Origin: Natrinema ejinorense
GTDB lineage: Archaea > Halobacteriota > Halobacteria > Halobacteriales > Natrialbaceae
Assembly (NCBI RefSeq): GCF_002494345.1
Contig: NZ_NXNI01000003.1
Coordinates: forward strand, 1-64,000
Direction of reading: 5' to 3'
DNA length: 64,000 nucleotides
The translations under genes were made by a program, and so were the position numbers. Shown piece by piece: positions 24,283 through 33,279 of the stretch (its first letter is position 1; each line of letters starts with the position of its first letter). The notes under the pieces were generated by a model. It was not told the DNA's origin. It saw only the letters and a list, made by a program, of their open reading frames with translations, and made no database searches.

Positions 24283-24680
24283 CCCACTTTCACCTCGCCG
24301 ACCTGTTCGGATGCTTCGACGCGGCGGACCTCGGGCTTCGATCGAACCCACTCGATCGCCTGTTCTTCAGTCGCGTCGGCTTTGGTGAACGTCTCGTAGC
24401 GTTCGTCAGAGGTCGCCTGTGAATCGGGCACGACCGCCTGGATTTCATACTCGGGGAGTATCACGAACGACTCTTGGTCGGCGGCGTGATCGACCGGCAC
24501 AAACGCCGCGTCCATCAGGTCGAATATCTCGCCCCAGTCGTGGCCCTCGTCGCGGAGTTCCTCGAGCACGCCACGGAACGGGTTGTCCGCGGGGATCTCG
24601 TCGAACACCTCCGCGTCGGGGACGGTGATCGCTTCGGCCTCCGTGGTTTCGGGGTCGGGGAGTCGATCGTCGGTGCTCAT
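24279..24680 (-). CDS. Hypothetical acidic protein
   Basis: 133 aa, acidic, with no motif recognised. Placed directly after the PCNA-like gene with a 4-bp overlap, so co-expressed with it. Confidence 0.55.
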   Translation of the reverse strand: MSTDDRLPDPETTEAEAITVPDAEVFDEIPADNPFRGVLEELRDEGHDWGEIFDLMDAAFVPVDHAADQESFVILPEYEIQAVVPDSQATSDERYETFTKADATEEQAIEWVRSKPEVRRVEASEQVGEVKVG

Positions 24681-25444
24681 TCCGAATCAGCCTCCTTGAA
24701 ATTCGGTGCGAGGACGAACCACATGTGCTCCGTCTCGACTCGCAGCGGGTAGTCCTCGCCAAAGCGCAGCGTCACCTCTGCGCGTGGCGAGAGCGCAGCC
24801 GCGATATCGGTCAGGTAGTCACTCGCGTAGCACGCGGCCACATCCGGTCCGTCGACGGTCGCAGTCCCATCCAGATCGAACGTGTACCAGTCGCCGTCCA
24901 CGCGAGTCGCGACATCCACCCAGTCGTCGGTCGTCGATAGTCGAACGGGCTGGCTCGAGGGACCGGCCACGCCACCGACAGCAGCCTTGAATCGGCTCGC
25001 CGGAGCCGTCACGGTCGTCGGGTACTCGGGTTCGTCCGGCGCGGCCATATCTCGGAGCGAAGTGCGGTCCCGGAGTGGCACGTAATCGATGTACGACGCC
25101 GCCGAGACAGTCAATTCGTCCTCGCCGTCCCGAAGCGTCAGCGTTTGCGTTTCGGGATCATCGAGTTCGATCACACCGCGGTTGAACGCGCTGTGTTCAA
25201 CGGCGATCGTGACCGCCTCGTGGTCCGTTTCGTATTCGACCGGGATCGAAACGCCGCCCGCGATGACGTGTGCCGCGTCGGTGATCGTCGCCTCGATCGC
25301 GTCGGCTTCGAAGCGGAGTGGGTAGGCGTCGACGAACTGACCGAGCGCACCCGTCGCGCGGGTGAGTGCGTTGGTGTTGACCGTCGCCTCGAGTCGGTAC
25401 TGGTACATCTCGAGTCCGCGCGAGAGTGGTTTGGTGGCGCTCAT
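24677..25444 (-). CDS. Divergent PCNA-like sliding clamp
   Basis: 255 aa, the usual PCNA length. Two similar halves are visible. The C-terminal half has YTFDLDGTATVDG, LSPRAEVTLRFGEDYPLRVE and a final LAPNFKE, equivalent to the PCNA strand and the terminal 'LAP' segment. The clamp would tether polymerase, ligase or nuclease to element DNA. It is much diverged from a cellular PCNA (judged by eye). The start overlaps the stop of a 33-aa zinc-finger gene. Confidence 0.72.
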   Translation of the reverse strand: MSATKPLSRGLEMYQYRLEATVNTNALTRATGALGQFVDAYPLRFEADAIEATITDAAHVIAGGVSIPVEYETDHEAVTIAVEHSAFNRGVIELDDPETQTLTLRDGEDELTVSAASYIDYVPLRDRTSLRDMAAPDEPEYPTTVTAPASRFKAAVGGVAGPSSQPVRLSTTDDWVDVATRVDGDWYTFDLDGTATVDGPDVAACYASDYLTDIAAALSPRAEVTLRFGEDYPLRVETEHMWFVLAPNFKEADSE

Positions 25445-25542
25445 AGATGGATTTCTGCCATATGTTCGTGGTGTTGTTCGGGTGTCGCACTCGTCTCGTC
25501 GCACAGCACGCAGTCGATCGATTCGGACAGTTCACGCCTCAC
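25441..25542 (-). CDS. 33-aa C2H2 zinc-finger microprotein
   Basis: Starts at a GTG overlapping the end of the previous gene and ends in an ATGA overlap with the PCNA start. Reads CVLCDETSATPEQHHEHMAEIH: Cys-x2-Cys-x12-His-x4-His, a classical C2H2 finger. The exact fit into the only gap between two operon genes supports it. May bind DNA or the clamp. Confidence 0.55.
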   Translation of the reverse strand: MRRELSESIDCVLCDETSATPEQHHEHMAEIHL

Positions 25543-25933
25543 GGATCGACACCTCGTCAGTACGATCGTCGGTATGCCGGTAGAATGTGAACCAGTAGTC
25601 GCCGTCGCCCCACCGCCATTCGCTATCGGCGACGCTCGATCCCATACCCGTACTCGTCTTCATGACGAACCGGACGCCGTCGAGCGTGAACGTCCACGGC
25701 AGTTTCTTGCCCGCGGCGAGTTTCTGGCCGAGATTCGGGACCGTGCTGCTCTCGACTTCGACCCGGCCCGCACCCGCGTACTCGGCGGCGACTTCGCGTT
25801 GGGCGTCGGTGAGTCCGGGTTCCATCGCGCGGTCGTACTCGGTGGTGTCGATCTCGGCGTCGCCGTCGACGACGGCGAATAGGTTCTCGAGGGCGCTGCC
25901 GAGCGTCGGGCCGTCGATGGTTTCGGTCGACAT
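25532..25933 (-). CDS. Hypothetical protein
   Basis: 133 aa, helical N-terminus and a beta-rich C-terminus (WRWGDGDYWFTFYRH). No recognised family. Confidence 0.54.
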   Translation of the reverse strand: MSTETIDGPTLGSALENLFAVVDGDAEIDTTEYDRAMEPGLTDAQREVAAEYAGAGRVEVESSTVPNLGQKLAAGKKLPWTFTLDGVRFVMKTSTGMGSSVADSEWRWGDGDYWFTFYRHTDDRTDEVSIREA

Positions 25934-26328
25934 TACGCACGCACCTCCACATCCGGGTTGTCGGTCGAATCATGGTCGGGGTGGACCGTTCGAAGCAGGT
26001 CTGCAAGCCCCTCGAGTTCGCCGTCCGAAAGCACAACTCTGTGGTGCAGGCGGTCTTTCTGTATGTCGAGTTCCCACGTGTCCTCTGCCGTCGGCGGGGC
26101 GGCATCGATCGCAACCGACCCGCCGTCGATCTCACAGTCAGCCGGTTCGGAGTTGGCCGCGACTTTCGTGACGAGTGCCAGCACGCTCTCGAAGTCGTGG
26201 CGAGACAGTCGCAGTTCGCCGAAGCTGTGTTTCGTCGCGACCTGGATTCGTGCGGGGAAGTCGTCGTCCGAGTCAGTCAGCACCGGGCCAGCCGCGTTGT
26301 AGTCGGCGTCAATCCGGTAGACGCTCAT
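25933..26328 (-). CDS. Hypothetical protein
   Basis: 131 aa, acidic, single-domain. No recognised motif. Overlaps both neighbours by 1-4 bp. Confidence 0.54.
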   Translation of the reverse strand: MSVYRIDADYNAAGPVLTDSDDDFPARIQVATKHSFGELRLSRHDFESVLALVTKVAANSEPADCEIDGGSVAIDAAPPTAEDTWELDIQKDRLHHRVVLSDGELEGLADLLRTVHPDHDSTDNPDVEVRA

Positions 26329-26639
26329 GCATCCACCTCCGTACCGGACTCGAGATTCGTATGTTCGATCACGGTTTTGTTCGCCCGGAGATAGTGGGTT
26401 TTCGAACTGTAGACGAACGGTCGAATCGTTCCGTCGTCGCCGGTCGGCCAGCGCTCGAGCACGAACCGCGTCTCGGTGTCGAGTTGGTCGGCATCGACGC
26501 CTGCATCCTCAAAGTTGACTGGGTGGGGCACCAGTGCGGGGAGCACGCGGGCCGCCGTCTCGGATAGGTCCTCGTCGTCGCGCTGGTAGGCCGTCAGCAG
26601 GTCGTGGGCGTCACCCTCGAGTTCGATCGTTGCGGGCAT
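26325..26639 (-). CDS. Hypothetical protein, possible small regulator
   Basis: 104 aa from the ATG at 26639. The first 35 residues (ATIELEGDAHDLLTAYQRDD) have a strand-helix pattern reminiscent of ribbon-helix-helix proteins. The remainder is unrecognised. ATG overlaps the PadR stop. Confidence 0.52.
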   Translation of the reverse strand: MPATIELEGDAHDLLTAYQRDDEDLSETAARVLPALVPHPVNFEDAGVDADQLDTETRFVLERWPTGDDGTIRPFVYSSKTHYLRANKTVIEHTNLESGTEVDA

Positions 26640-26974
26640 TACGCATCCCCTTCCGGGAGCCGTTCGGCTTCCCACTCGCGGCGTTCCTCGAGTGCCTGTC
26701 GACCGGCGTCGGTCAGCTCGTAGGAGTTGGTTCGGTCGTCGATCTCCCCCTTTTCGACGAGGCCGTCATCGACGAGTGCATCGAGATTCGGGTACAGCCG
26801 CCCGTGGTTGATCTCTTTGGCGTAGTAGGCCTCGATCTCAGCCTGAACATCCTGGCCGCTGGCCGGGCCAACGTCGGCGATCACGAACAGCAGGTCGCGT
26901 CGGAAGTGCGGGTATTCAGGGTACTTCGGGTTCTCATCGGTCGTCGTCTCGGTCTGGCGTTTGGCGAGTGCCAT
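26639..26974 (-). CDS. PadR-family transcriptional regulator
   Basis: 111 aa. FRRDLLFVIADVGPASGQDV, then AEIEAYYAKEINHGRLYPNLDALVDDGLVEKG and DRTNSYELTDAGRQAL make a complete PadR winged helix. It lies at the head of the PCNA-zinc finger set, about 110 bp after the HerA gene, and a promoter in that gap could make it autoregulated (inference). A second PadR gene lies at 45.1 kb. Confidence 0.85.
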   Translation of the reverse strand: MALAKRQTETTTDENPKYPEYPHFRRDLLFVIADVGPASGQDVQAEIEAYYAKEINHGRLYPNLDALVDDGLVEKGEIDDRTNSYELTDAGRQALEERREWEAERLPEGDA

Positions 26975-27087
26975 GTGTCATCGATTGATGTTATATAGTA
27001 AGACCGTCTCGCCGACAGACTGGTTTCTGAGAACGAAGGTCGCAAAACAGCCGCGTGTGACGCTACCGCCAGTCTTCGAGATCAGCC

Positions 27088-28764
27088 TCAGAACTGGTCC
27101 ATCAATTCCTCGGTCCGCTCCTTGCGCGCTTGCTGTTCGTGGATTTCGCGGACGTTCTCGAGGTGGAAATCGATTTGCTTCCCCGGGCCGGTCCCGTCGG
27201 TCGTCACGATCCCACGCTCGGCCAGTGGCCTGATCCCCTTCTCGATATTCGAGTCCGACTGGATATCGATGTCACGGGCGATATCTTCGCGTGTAACCGG
27301 GCCGCCACGACGGAGAACCCCAGCGATGACCGCCCGGACATACCGCGGGGAGCCCTCGTCTTTGGCCTCCTCGATCGCCACTTGGACGTACTCGTCGTCG
27401 ACGAACGATTCGTAGTCGTCCGGTGCGTCGACGGTCGGCTGGTTGGTCTCGAGGTCCGCGATGCGCTCTTGTGCGGCTTCGTACTTTCGCCGCCACTTGC
27501 CCGACTCGTCGCCGGTTGTGACGCCGACGGCTTCCGCGAGGCGTTCGGTCGCTTCGCGAGCCGTCTCGAGGTCGGCGTCGGTCGGCCGGTCGGCCAACTC
27601 CTCGCGGAGAGATTCGACTTCAGACTCTAACCCGGCGATCCGATCCTCCCGTTCTGCGAGGTCGCGCTCGAGTCGATTCTTCTCGGCGACGAGCTGTTCG
27701 ACGTTTTCGCCGGGGCCGTCGTCGGACTGGCCGTTTTGAAGGGCATCGGCCATCTGCCCCGCGAGATCGCGCAGGTCGCGAGCGTTCTCGAGTTCCTGTT
27801 CCAAGTCGTCGATTCGTTCCTCGCGGTCCGCAAGCTCTCGCTCGAGGTCAGCGATCCGATCCTGCCGGCGCTGTTCTTGCTCGCTGATTTCCTCGAGATC
27901 GGCGACGAGATCGTCACTGATCGATTTCAGTTCGGGACGGTCGAAGTCCTCGAGTCCTGGCGTCGCACCCGCGTCGAACGTGCGCTTGCGTCGGAACTGC
28001 ACCCGCTCGATGCGCTCGCCCCAGTCGGTTTGGACGAACGCCTCACCATCGTCTAACTCGGCGATCGCGTCGCGGTAGTCGTTCCCGAGAACGCGCCCAG
28101 CAACCTTCGTATCGTTATCCCACGTGAGCCGGTGCCAGACGAGCCAGTTGGCCTGCGTAATGAAGTCCTTCTTGACATCGGCGGGCCGCTGGCTGATCCC
28201 GACGAGGCCGAGGCCGTGTTTGCGGCCACGCTTGGCGATCTTGACGAGCATCTGCCCCGTCTCATCGAGACCGCCCGATTCGGGGATATACTCGTGGATC
28301 TCCTCGACGACCAGCAAGAACGGCTTTTTCAGGCGTTTCTCTTTGGCGAACAGGTGCCGGGCCGTCTCCCGGATCAGGTCGTTCGCGTCGTCGGCATCCA
28401 AAAACCCAGAGACATCGAGGATGATCGGAACGTTGTCCTCGAGTGCCAGCATCGCCAGTTTTTCCGCGTGTTCAGGCCCAACGCGGAGGTCACACTGTTC
28501 GTCCGCCCCGACATGGAGTAGTTCGTACTGCTCTTTCAGGCCGTAGTACTCGCCGTCCGTATCGACAATCAGTGTTGGGTAACCCGCCTCAAGGAGTTCT
28601 TCGATCACGACGCTTGCGGTGTTGGACTTTCCACTCCCGGATTTGCCGGTGATGAACGCACGGCCCGTGAGTACTTCGACCGTCGGAAGCGAAAAGTCGT
28701 TCTCGCCGACGGGGAGCTGTTCGTCCATCGAATCGTCGGTCGGCTGTTCGGTTTCCGTGTGCAT
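27088..28764 (-). CDS. HerA/DUF87-type ATPase with coiled coil and winged-helix tail
   Basis: 558 aa. Residues about 30-260 form the ATPase: Walker A GKSGSGKSNTASV, Walker B LLVVEEIHEYIPES, and the sensor ISQRPADVKKD. A long heptad coiled coil covers about 290-440. The last 90 residues look like a winged helix (GGPVTREDIARDIDIQSDSN). HerA-like motors pump or process DNA, for example in end resection, packaging or transfer. The coiled-coil insertion is unusual and may mediate partner contacts. Confidence 0.8.
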   Translation of the reverse strand: MHTETEQPTDDSMDEQLPVGENDFSLPTVEVLTGRAFITGKSGSGKSNTASVVIEELLEAGYPTLIVDTDGEYYGLKEQYELLHVGADEQCDLRVGPEHAEKLAMLALEDNVPIILDVSGFLDADDANDLIRETARHLFAKEKRLKKPFLLVVEEIHEYIPESGGLDETGQMLVKIAKRGRKHGLGLVGISQRPADVKKDFITQANWLVWHRLTWDNDTKVAGRVLGNDYRDAIAELDDGEAFVQTDWGERIERVQFRRKRTFDAGATPGLEDFDRPELKSISDDLVADLEEISEQEQRRQDRIADLERELADREERIDDLEQELENARDLRDLAGQMADALQNGQSDDGPGENVEQLVAEKNRLERDLAEREDRIAGLESEVESLREELADRPTDADLETAREATERLAEAVGVTTGDESGKWRRKYEAAQERIADLETNQPTVDAPDDYESFVDDEYVQVAIEEAKDEGSPRYVRAVIAGVLRRGGPVTREDIARDIDIQSDSNIEKGIRPLAERGIVTTDGTGPGKQIDFHLENVREIHEQQARKERTEELMDQF

Positions 28765-28767
28765 GGG

Positions 28768-28989
28768 TTATCGCCACCCCGTGAGGTCGCAGGCGTCGGC
28801 AACGTCGATCGTGAGCCACGTCGTGAGCACGCCCGGTTCGGTATCGATCGGCGTCACCGCGTACTCGTCCGGGTGGTGATCGTGTTCGACCAGGGCGTGC
28901 TCGAGGGTGTAGTCGGGCAGAGCGGGCTGTTGGGGCTCGAGGTCGTCGCAGCCAGGATACTCGAACGGGTCGGATTCGTTGCTACTCAC
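28768..28989 (-). CDS. Small hypothetical protein
   Basis: 73 aa from a GTG overlapping the preceding gene by 8 bp. Very acidic; no motif recognised. Confidence 0.5.
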   Translation of the reverse strand: MSSNESDPFEYPGCDDLEPQQPALPDYTLEHALVEHDHHPDEYAVTPIDTEPGVLTTWLTIDVADACDLTGWR

Positions 28990-29533
28990 AGTCAATCGCC
29001 TCATGTAGATCAGCTTTCGACCATCGTTTTCGGCCGCTATAGGCAGCGTCCCGGCGGGCAGTCAGTTCCCGCCGGGCGGCTTCGAAGGCCAGCGCCATGC
29101 CCCGGTGGACGTCGTCGTCCCGATCGGCATGGGCATCGACCCACTCCTCGAGTTGATTCACGACTGGTGGGAACACCGCGGCCCGGTGGGGATCGGCGTG
29201 GCGTTTGCGAGCGCGGATCGCCGCGGATACGTCGTCCCGATCGGGCAAGTCGACCTCGTAGTAGGTCTCGCCGTCGATCTTGGTCGGATCGGCGTACATC
29301 GCTCCCACGGGCGCGTAGTTGCAGAACGTGATCTCGTTGCGTCCCGCGCCGTCGGACGTATCGGTCGCCATCGAGACGCCGAGATAGGCGACGTAGCTAC
29401 CGTCGGGGAGTCGTTCGACTGCGTGGACGTACAGCCGATTCCCGAGTCGAAGCGACGCGATACCGCGGAGTTTCTCGAGGTCGGCGATCACCGGCGGGTC
29501 GCCACGGAGATCGACGTGTTCGGGGACGGTCAT
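28982..29533 (-). CDS. Hypothetical protein
   Basis: 183 aa. Beta-rich N-terminal half, helical Arg-rich C-terminal half (AARRELTARRDAAYSGRKR). No recognised family. Confidence 0.56.
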   Translation of the reverse strand: MTVPEHVDLRGDPPVIADLEKLRGIASLRLGNRLYVHAVERLPDGSYVAYLGVSMATDTSDGAGRNEITFCNYAPVGAMYADPTKIDGETYYEVDLPDRDDVSAAIRARKRHADPHRAAVFPPVVNQLEEWVDAHADRDDDVHRGMALAFEAARRELTARRDAAYSGRKRWSKADLHEAIDCE

Positions 29534-29534
29534 T

Positions 29535-29744
29535 CTAACACCTCGCTGGGTTCGTCCTTCCGAACGAACCCGATCGATTCACCACACTTCGAAACTCGCC
29601 GAACGCCTCTTTCGCGGTCTCGACAAGTTTGTCGACGGATTCCTCGCGACCTTCGCTCTCGATTTCGAACGACTGACAGCCGTTCGGACAGCCCGCGACG
29701 ACGACGGTTTGCTTCCGATCGGTTGCGTGACGATGGTCGCTCAT
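29535..29744 (-). CDS. Small hypothetical protein
   Basis: 69 aa; VVAGCPNGCQSFEIESEG could be half a zinc site. Ends 2 bp before the next start. Confidence 0.5.
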   Translation of the reverse strand: MSDHRHATDRKQTVVVAGCPNGCQSFEIESEGREESVDKLVETAKEAFGEFRSVVNRSGSFGRTNPARC

Positions 29745-29843
29745 TCGCTATCACGCACCATGTCCGTGCTGAATGGTCGAACACGGGGAGACCCTAACCA
29801 AGCAGGGACTACGGGGATATTGACAGCCGATTGCAGGAGTGAT

Positions 29844-29999
29844 ATGAGAGCCACACAGAAAGCAAACCGAATTGTGGCCGTCTGTACCGACTGTAGTTCG
29901 ACGTACGCTGCTCGCCTCTGGCCAGATGGAGAAATTCGGTTCATTGGAACGGGGGCAGACTGTCCCTGTGGCGGGACAGACCTTCGACAAATCAAGTGA
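29844..29999 (+). CDS. Zinc-ribbon microprotein on the opposite strand
   Basis: 51 aa. VAVCTDCSSTYA and DCPCGGTDLR provide four cysteines. The ATG at 29844 is preceded by GGAGTGAT, a plausible ribosome-binding site. It interrupts the long minus-strand operon. Function unknown. Confidence 0.5.
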   Translation: MRATQKANRIVAVCTDCSSTYAARLWPDGEIRFIGTGADCPCGGTDLRQIK

Positions 30000-30011
30000 T
30001 CACTCCCGTCG

Positions 30012-30410
30012 CTACTCATTGTGATCACACTCTATGTCGCGTTGCCGTTCAGCATCCCTACTTCGCGGAGGATTCAGCCGCTCAGCGAGTTCCTCTAACT
30101 CGCTCGGGATCTCCTCAACCGGCATCTCCCGGATCTCGTCGACGCGATCTGCTAGCGACTCGTCGATACCTCCGAGAGTAACTGTCTCGGATCTCGCCGT
30201 GTTTATCGCCCCTATCGGCTGTTCCTCGCCCCCGATGTAGATCTCAGCCAACATTGGGATGTGGCGGTCCTTCTGGAATATTTTGAGTTGGGTGCCATTG
30301 ATATCGATTGTCGCTCCGTCGGCAGCGTTGCTCGTGACCTGGACATCCATCTGACGATGCTTCTCGAACGACCGTTCCCAACTGCCGCGGTCAGTATCGT
30401 CGCTACTCAT
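30012..30410 (-). CDS. Hypothetical protein
   Basis: 132 aa, mixed alpha/beta, acidic. No recognised motif. ATGA-coupled to the gene upstream. Confidence 0.54.
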   Translation of the reverse strand: MSSDDTDRGSWERSFEKHRQMDVQVTSNAADGATIDINGTQLKIFQKDRHIPMLAEIYIGGEEQPIGAINTARSETVTLGGIDESLADRVDEIREMPVEEIPSELEELAERLNPPRSRDAERQRDIECDHNE

Positions 30411-31027
30411 TCCGAATCGGCCTCCTCGAGTTCGTCGACGGCCTCGAGCGCCGATTCGAGATTCGCCCGGACGTTTCCCCAGTTCTCGTTTCGCGACTCC
30501 GAGACGACCGTCCGAAGGTGATTCGAGAGTCGGTCGTCATCGATCGTCCGCGGGTCGTACACCTCGTCGTGTGCCTGCCACGCGTCTTGGAGATCGCCGA
30601 GCCACTTGCGCTGGTTCTCGGTCAGCCCGTGGCGTTCGATCTGTTCCGCGCCGTACGTGTCCGGCGTCGCGTACAGGTACTCGTGGCGATTCTTCTCGAG
30701 TAGTTGGATCGCCAGGTAGTACACCGGACCGTCGTAAATCTCGTCGAAGCGGTCGGCGTGTTCGCTCGTAATCTCGCGGGGCATTGCCCGCCCGTGGCCG
30801 TCGCGACGAGCGGTGATCGCCTGTTCAACTTGGGCGATCGCCCGGTTCGTGTTCGCGAGCGTTGTGCAGAGATCCGAGTGGGCCATCCGAAGCGAGGCCG
30901 TCGGACCCGCGTTCGATTCTATCCCTGCGAGTTGGGAGACGGCTTTCGCAGCGCGTTCGTTGACCTCCGCAACGCGATTCTGGGCGTACTCGAGGTCCTG
31001 TCGATCGTCGGTGTCTTGGTGGCTCAT
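30407..31027 (-). CDS. Hypothetical helical protein
   Basis: 206 aa from the ATG at 31027. N-terminal helices of coiled-coil type (AQNRVAEVNERAAKAVSQLA). No recognised family. ATG overlaps the stop of a 30-aa gene. Confidence 0.56.
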   Translation of the reverse strand: MSHQDTDDRQDLEYAQNRVAEVNERAAKAVSQLAGIESNAGPTASLRMAHSDLCTTLANTNRAIAQVEQAITARRDGHGRAMPREITSEHADRFDEIYDGPVYYLAIQLLEKNRHEYLYATPDTYGAEQIERHGLTENQRKWLGDLQDAWQAHDEVYDPRTIDDDRLSNHLRTVVSESRNENWGNVRANLESALEAVDELEEADSE

Positions 31028-31116
31028 TGGATGTACCTCGGGTTCTCCTCGTTTTCGTCGCCGTGCTCGAGCTGGTAGATCGCCTTCCGAACGTCCGCGT
31101 CGTCGGCTTCGATCAT
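31024..31116 (-). CDS. 30-aa microprotein
   Basis: MIEADDADVRKAIYQLEHGD plus ten more residues, with ATGA overlaps on both sides. Fills a gap between two operon genes exactly, which is the main support. Probably one amphipathic helix. Confidence 0.48.
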   Translation of the reverse strand: MIEADDADVRKAIYQLEHGDENEENPRYIQ

Positions 31117-31682
31117 GCCCGAACCCTCCGTTCCTCGCGGTCGTCGGTCTCGGTCGATAGATCCAACTCGTCGGGGTCCATCGCCGCGAGTTTGTCTTGG
31201 GCCGACTCCTGGTGCAGTCCAAAGCGGTGCAGCCGCTCGGCGACCGTCTCCGAACTGACCTGTCCGTCGCAGGCCGTCTCGGCGATTTCGGTGGTCGAGT
31301 AGCCCCGCTCGTCGTAGAGTTCGGCGAGCGCCCGGTAGTCGTCATGCGGTTGCAGGTGGCCCGCCCGTCGCAGTCGATCGGCCACTGCCGAGCGCTCGAG
31401 ACCGAGGTCGATCGCGATCTCGAGTGGGAAGTAGCCCCGCTCGTAGAACGTCGCGAGTTCGTCGTCGGTCCACCCATCGTCGCCGGTGAGTTTCACGAGT
31501 CGCGTGTCGACGTCGTCGTCGTCGTCGAGTTCGTCGGGTCGGCAGCCCTCGGTGTCGGAAGTGCCGGGATCGGGGAACGCGGCAGTGTGATCGTAGGCCG
31601 AAAGCGTCAGTTGGTCGTCGGTACTGTCGGTCGGGGTTGGGTTGCGTGTCGCCATGGGTCGGGTCGTGTGCTGGGTGGTCAT
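31113..31682 (-). CDS. Tandem helix-turn-helix protein
   Basis: 189 aa. Two HTH-like repeats: WTDDELATFYERGYFPLEIA with LERSAVADRLRRAG, then LAELYDERGYSTTEIAE with SSETVAERLHRFG. The N-terminal 65 residues are Thr/Asp-rich and probably disordered. Likely a DNA-binding regulator. Coupled to the m4C methyltransferase. Confidence 0.64.
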   Translation of the reverse strand: MTTQHTTRPMATRNPTPTDSTDDQLTLSAYDHTAAFPDPGTSDTEGCRPDELDDDDDVDTRLVKLTGDDGWTDDELATFYERGYFPLEIAIDLGLERSAVADRLRRAGHLQPHDDYRALAELYDERGYSTTEIAETACDGQVSSETVAERLHRFGLHQESAQDKLAAMDPDELDLSTETDDREERRVRA

Positions 31683-32950
31683 CGGTCCGATTCTGCCGGA
31701 GTGCCGCCATCAGTGAATGCGGTAAGACTCGTCTCGCCGTCCTCGAGTAGCCGGTCGGGTTCGTCGACCGTGACGCCGATCCGTTTCTGTGCCAGCGCCA
31801 CGTAGTCGGGGTTCAGTTCCGTCCCGATGAACCGGCGGCCGAGACGCTTGGCGACGAGACAGGTTGTGCCAGCACCCGCGAACGGGTCGAGGACGATCCC
31901 GGACTCGGTCGTGTCAGTGTTGCAGTCACAGGCTTGCTCGAAACCGTCCGGTTCGGTTTTCGTCGTCGCGAACTCGCGGAAGTAGCCATCCAACACAGCT
32001 TTCGCTTCGGCCGCGAGTTCTTCGACTCGAGACGTGTTGTTGCCCGTGCCAGTCTGACAGTTCTTCCCGTGGCCGGCGTCGGCGAATCCGAGTGCGCGGG
32101 AGGCTTCAAGATGTTCCGGCGTCAGATCGGAGCGGTGGTAGAGTTTGAGCGCGCGTTTCAGTTGCGGTCGGTCAACATCGTCGGGTGAGAGGTCCCACGG
32201 CTCGATCTCCTCGGTCGCACGGCGGTAGGGTGTTCCACACTCCGCGCAGACCTCCGGCGGGCACGAGAGTCTAACCGCCCGCCGCGGGAGCGCTTCGGGA
32301 AAAGTTGCGAAGTGAGCTTCTGGGTACGGTTTCGGGTAGATTTCCCACACGTCCGGGACAGGTTTGCCGTCAGGATTCACACCGTAGGTATCGTACCAGT
32401 AGCCGTCGGCAGGTACGAGGTGGTAGATCATCTCATGGCTTTTCGTCGCCCGATCCGTGACGGGTTCGGGAACGCCGCCGCCCTTTTTCATCCAGACGAT
32501 ATCATTGCGGAGTATCCAACCCGCCTCGAGTAGTGCGAGCGAAACGCGCTGTGGGATCTGAAGTTTTGACTTTTCGGGGACGCCAACGCCGCGCTTGTCC
32601 TTGACGTCACCACCAGTCTCGGTTTGGTGCGAGCCGTTGATCATACTCGTCGAGTCGTCGCCCGGATTGCCGCGTGGTTTCGACACATACGAGTCGCCAA
32701 GATTGAGCCACCAACTTCCGTCGTCGCGAAGGACGCGCCTGATTTGGTCGCCGATCTCGACGATCGAAGCGACGTAGTCCTCTGGCGCTGGTTCTTGACC
32801 GAGTTGGTCTGCCATATTGTAGTCTCGGAGTTTCCAATACGGCGGGCTCGTGACCACGCAATGAACCGAAGACTCGGGCATCTCCGCAAGTCGGTCGGCG
32901 GCGTCGCCTTGATGGATGTCGTTCGTGTAGGCGTCGATCTCGGTGGTCAT
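31679..32950 (-). CDS. N4-cytosine (or N6-adenine) DNA methyltransferase, SPPYW type
   Basis: 423 aa from the ATG at 32950. The catalytic TSPPYWKLRDYNM comes first and the SAM-binding LDPFAGAGTTCLVAKRLG comes near the end, the permuted beta-class order. SPPY is typical of m4C enzymes, though some beta-class m6A enzymes share it. A CAECGTPYR segment and an insert of about 120 residues lie between the motifs. No restriction nuclease is beside it. Confidence 0.84.
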   Translation of the reverse strand: MTTEIDAYTNDIHQGDAADRLAEMPESSVHCVVTSPPYWKLRDYNMADQLGQEPAPEDYVASIVEIGDQIRRVLRDDGSWWLNLGDSYVSKPRGNPGDDSTSMINGSHQTETGGDVKDKRGVGVPEKSKLQIPQRVSLALLEAGWILRNDIVWMKKGGGVPEPVTDRATKSHEMIYHLVPADGYWYDTYGVNPDGKPVPDVWEIYPKPYPEAHFATFPEALPRRAVRLSCPPEVCAECGTPYRRATEEIEPWDLSPDDVDRPQLKRALKLYHRSDLTPEHLEASRALGFADAGHGKNCQTGTGNNTSRVEELAAEAKAVLDGYFREFATTKTEPDGFEQACDCNTDTTESGIVLDPFAGAGTTCLVAKRLGRRFIGTELNPDYVALAQKRIGVTVDEPDRLLEDGETSLTAFTDGGTPAESDR

Positions 32951-33279
32951 CGGTCCGATCCCTCCGGAGTGCCGCCGTCGGCGCGGGCGCGGTCCCACGA
33001 CGGCGCGTCCGCAACCGTCGTGTAGGCCGTTTTTGGGCTGTACTCCCCGCCGAGGCGAACCGTCTCACAGACGAGGTCGATCTCTTGAAGATCGTTGAGA
33101 CACCGGTAGGCCGTCGCGTTCGAACAGCCGAGTGCGTCCTCGAGTTCGGTGGCAGTCAGCGGCCCGTCGGCACGCTCGAGGGCGATGTATGCACGGGCGC
33201 GGTTCGGTTTCACGAACGCCAGCGCGTCGGGGAGGTCGCCGCGGCCGTCGAACTCGTCGGAGGTTGGAACCTCAGTCAT
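32947..33279 (-). CDS. Winged-helix DNA-binding protein
   Basis: 110 aa. ADGPLTATELEDALGCSNATAYRCLNDLQEIDLVCE is a clear winged helix of ArsR/MarR character. It lies between the m5C and m4C methyltransferases with 4-8 bp overlaps, so it could regulate them. Confidence 0.72.
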   Translation of the reverse strand: MTEVPTSDEFDGRGDLPDALAFVKPNRARAYIALERADGPLTATELEDALGCSNATAYRCLNDLQEIDLVCETVRLGGEYSPKTAYTTVADAPSWDRARADGGTPEGSDR

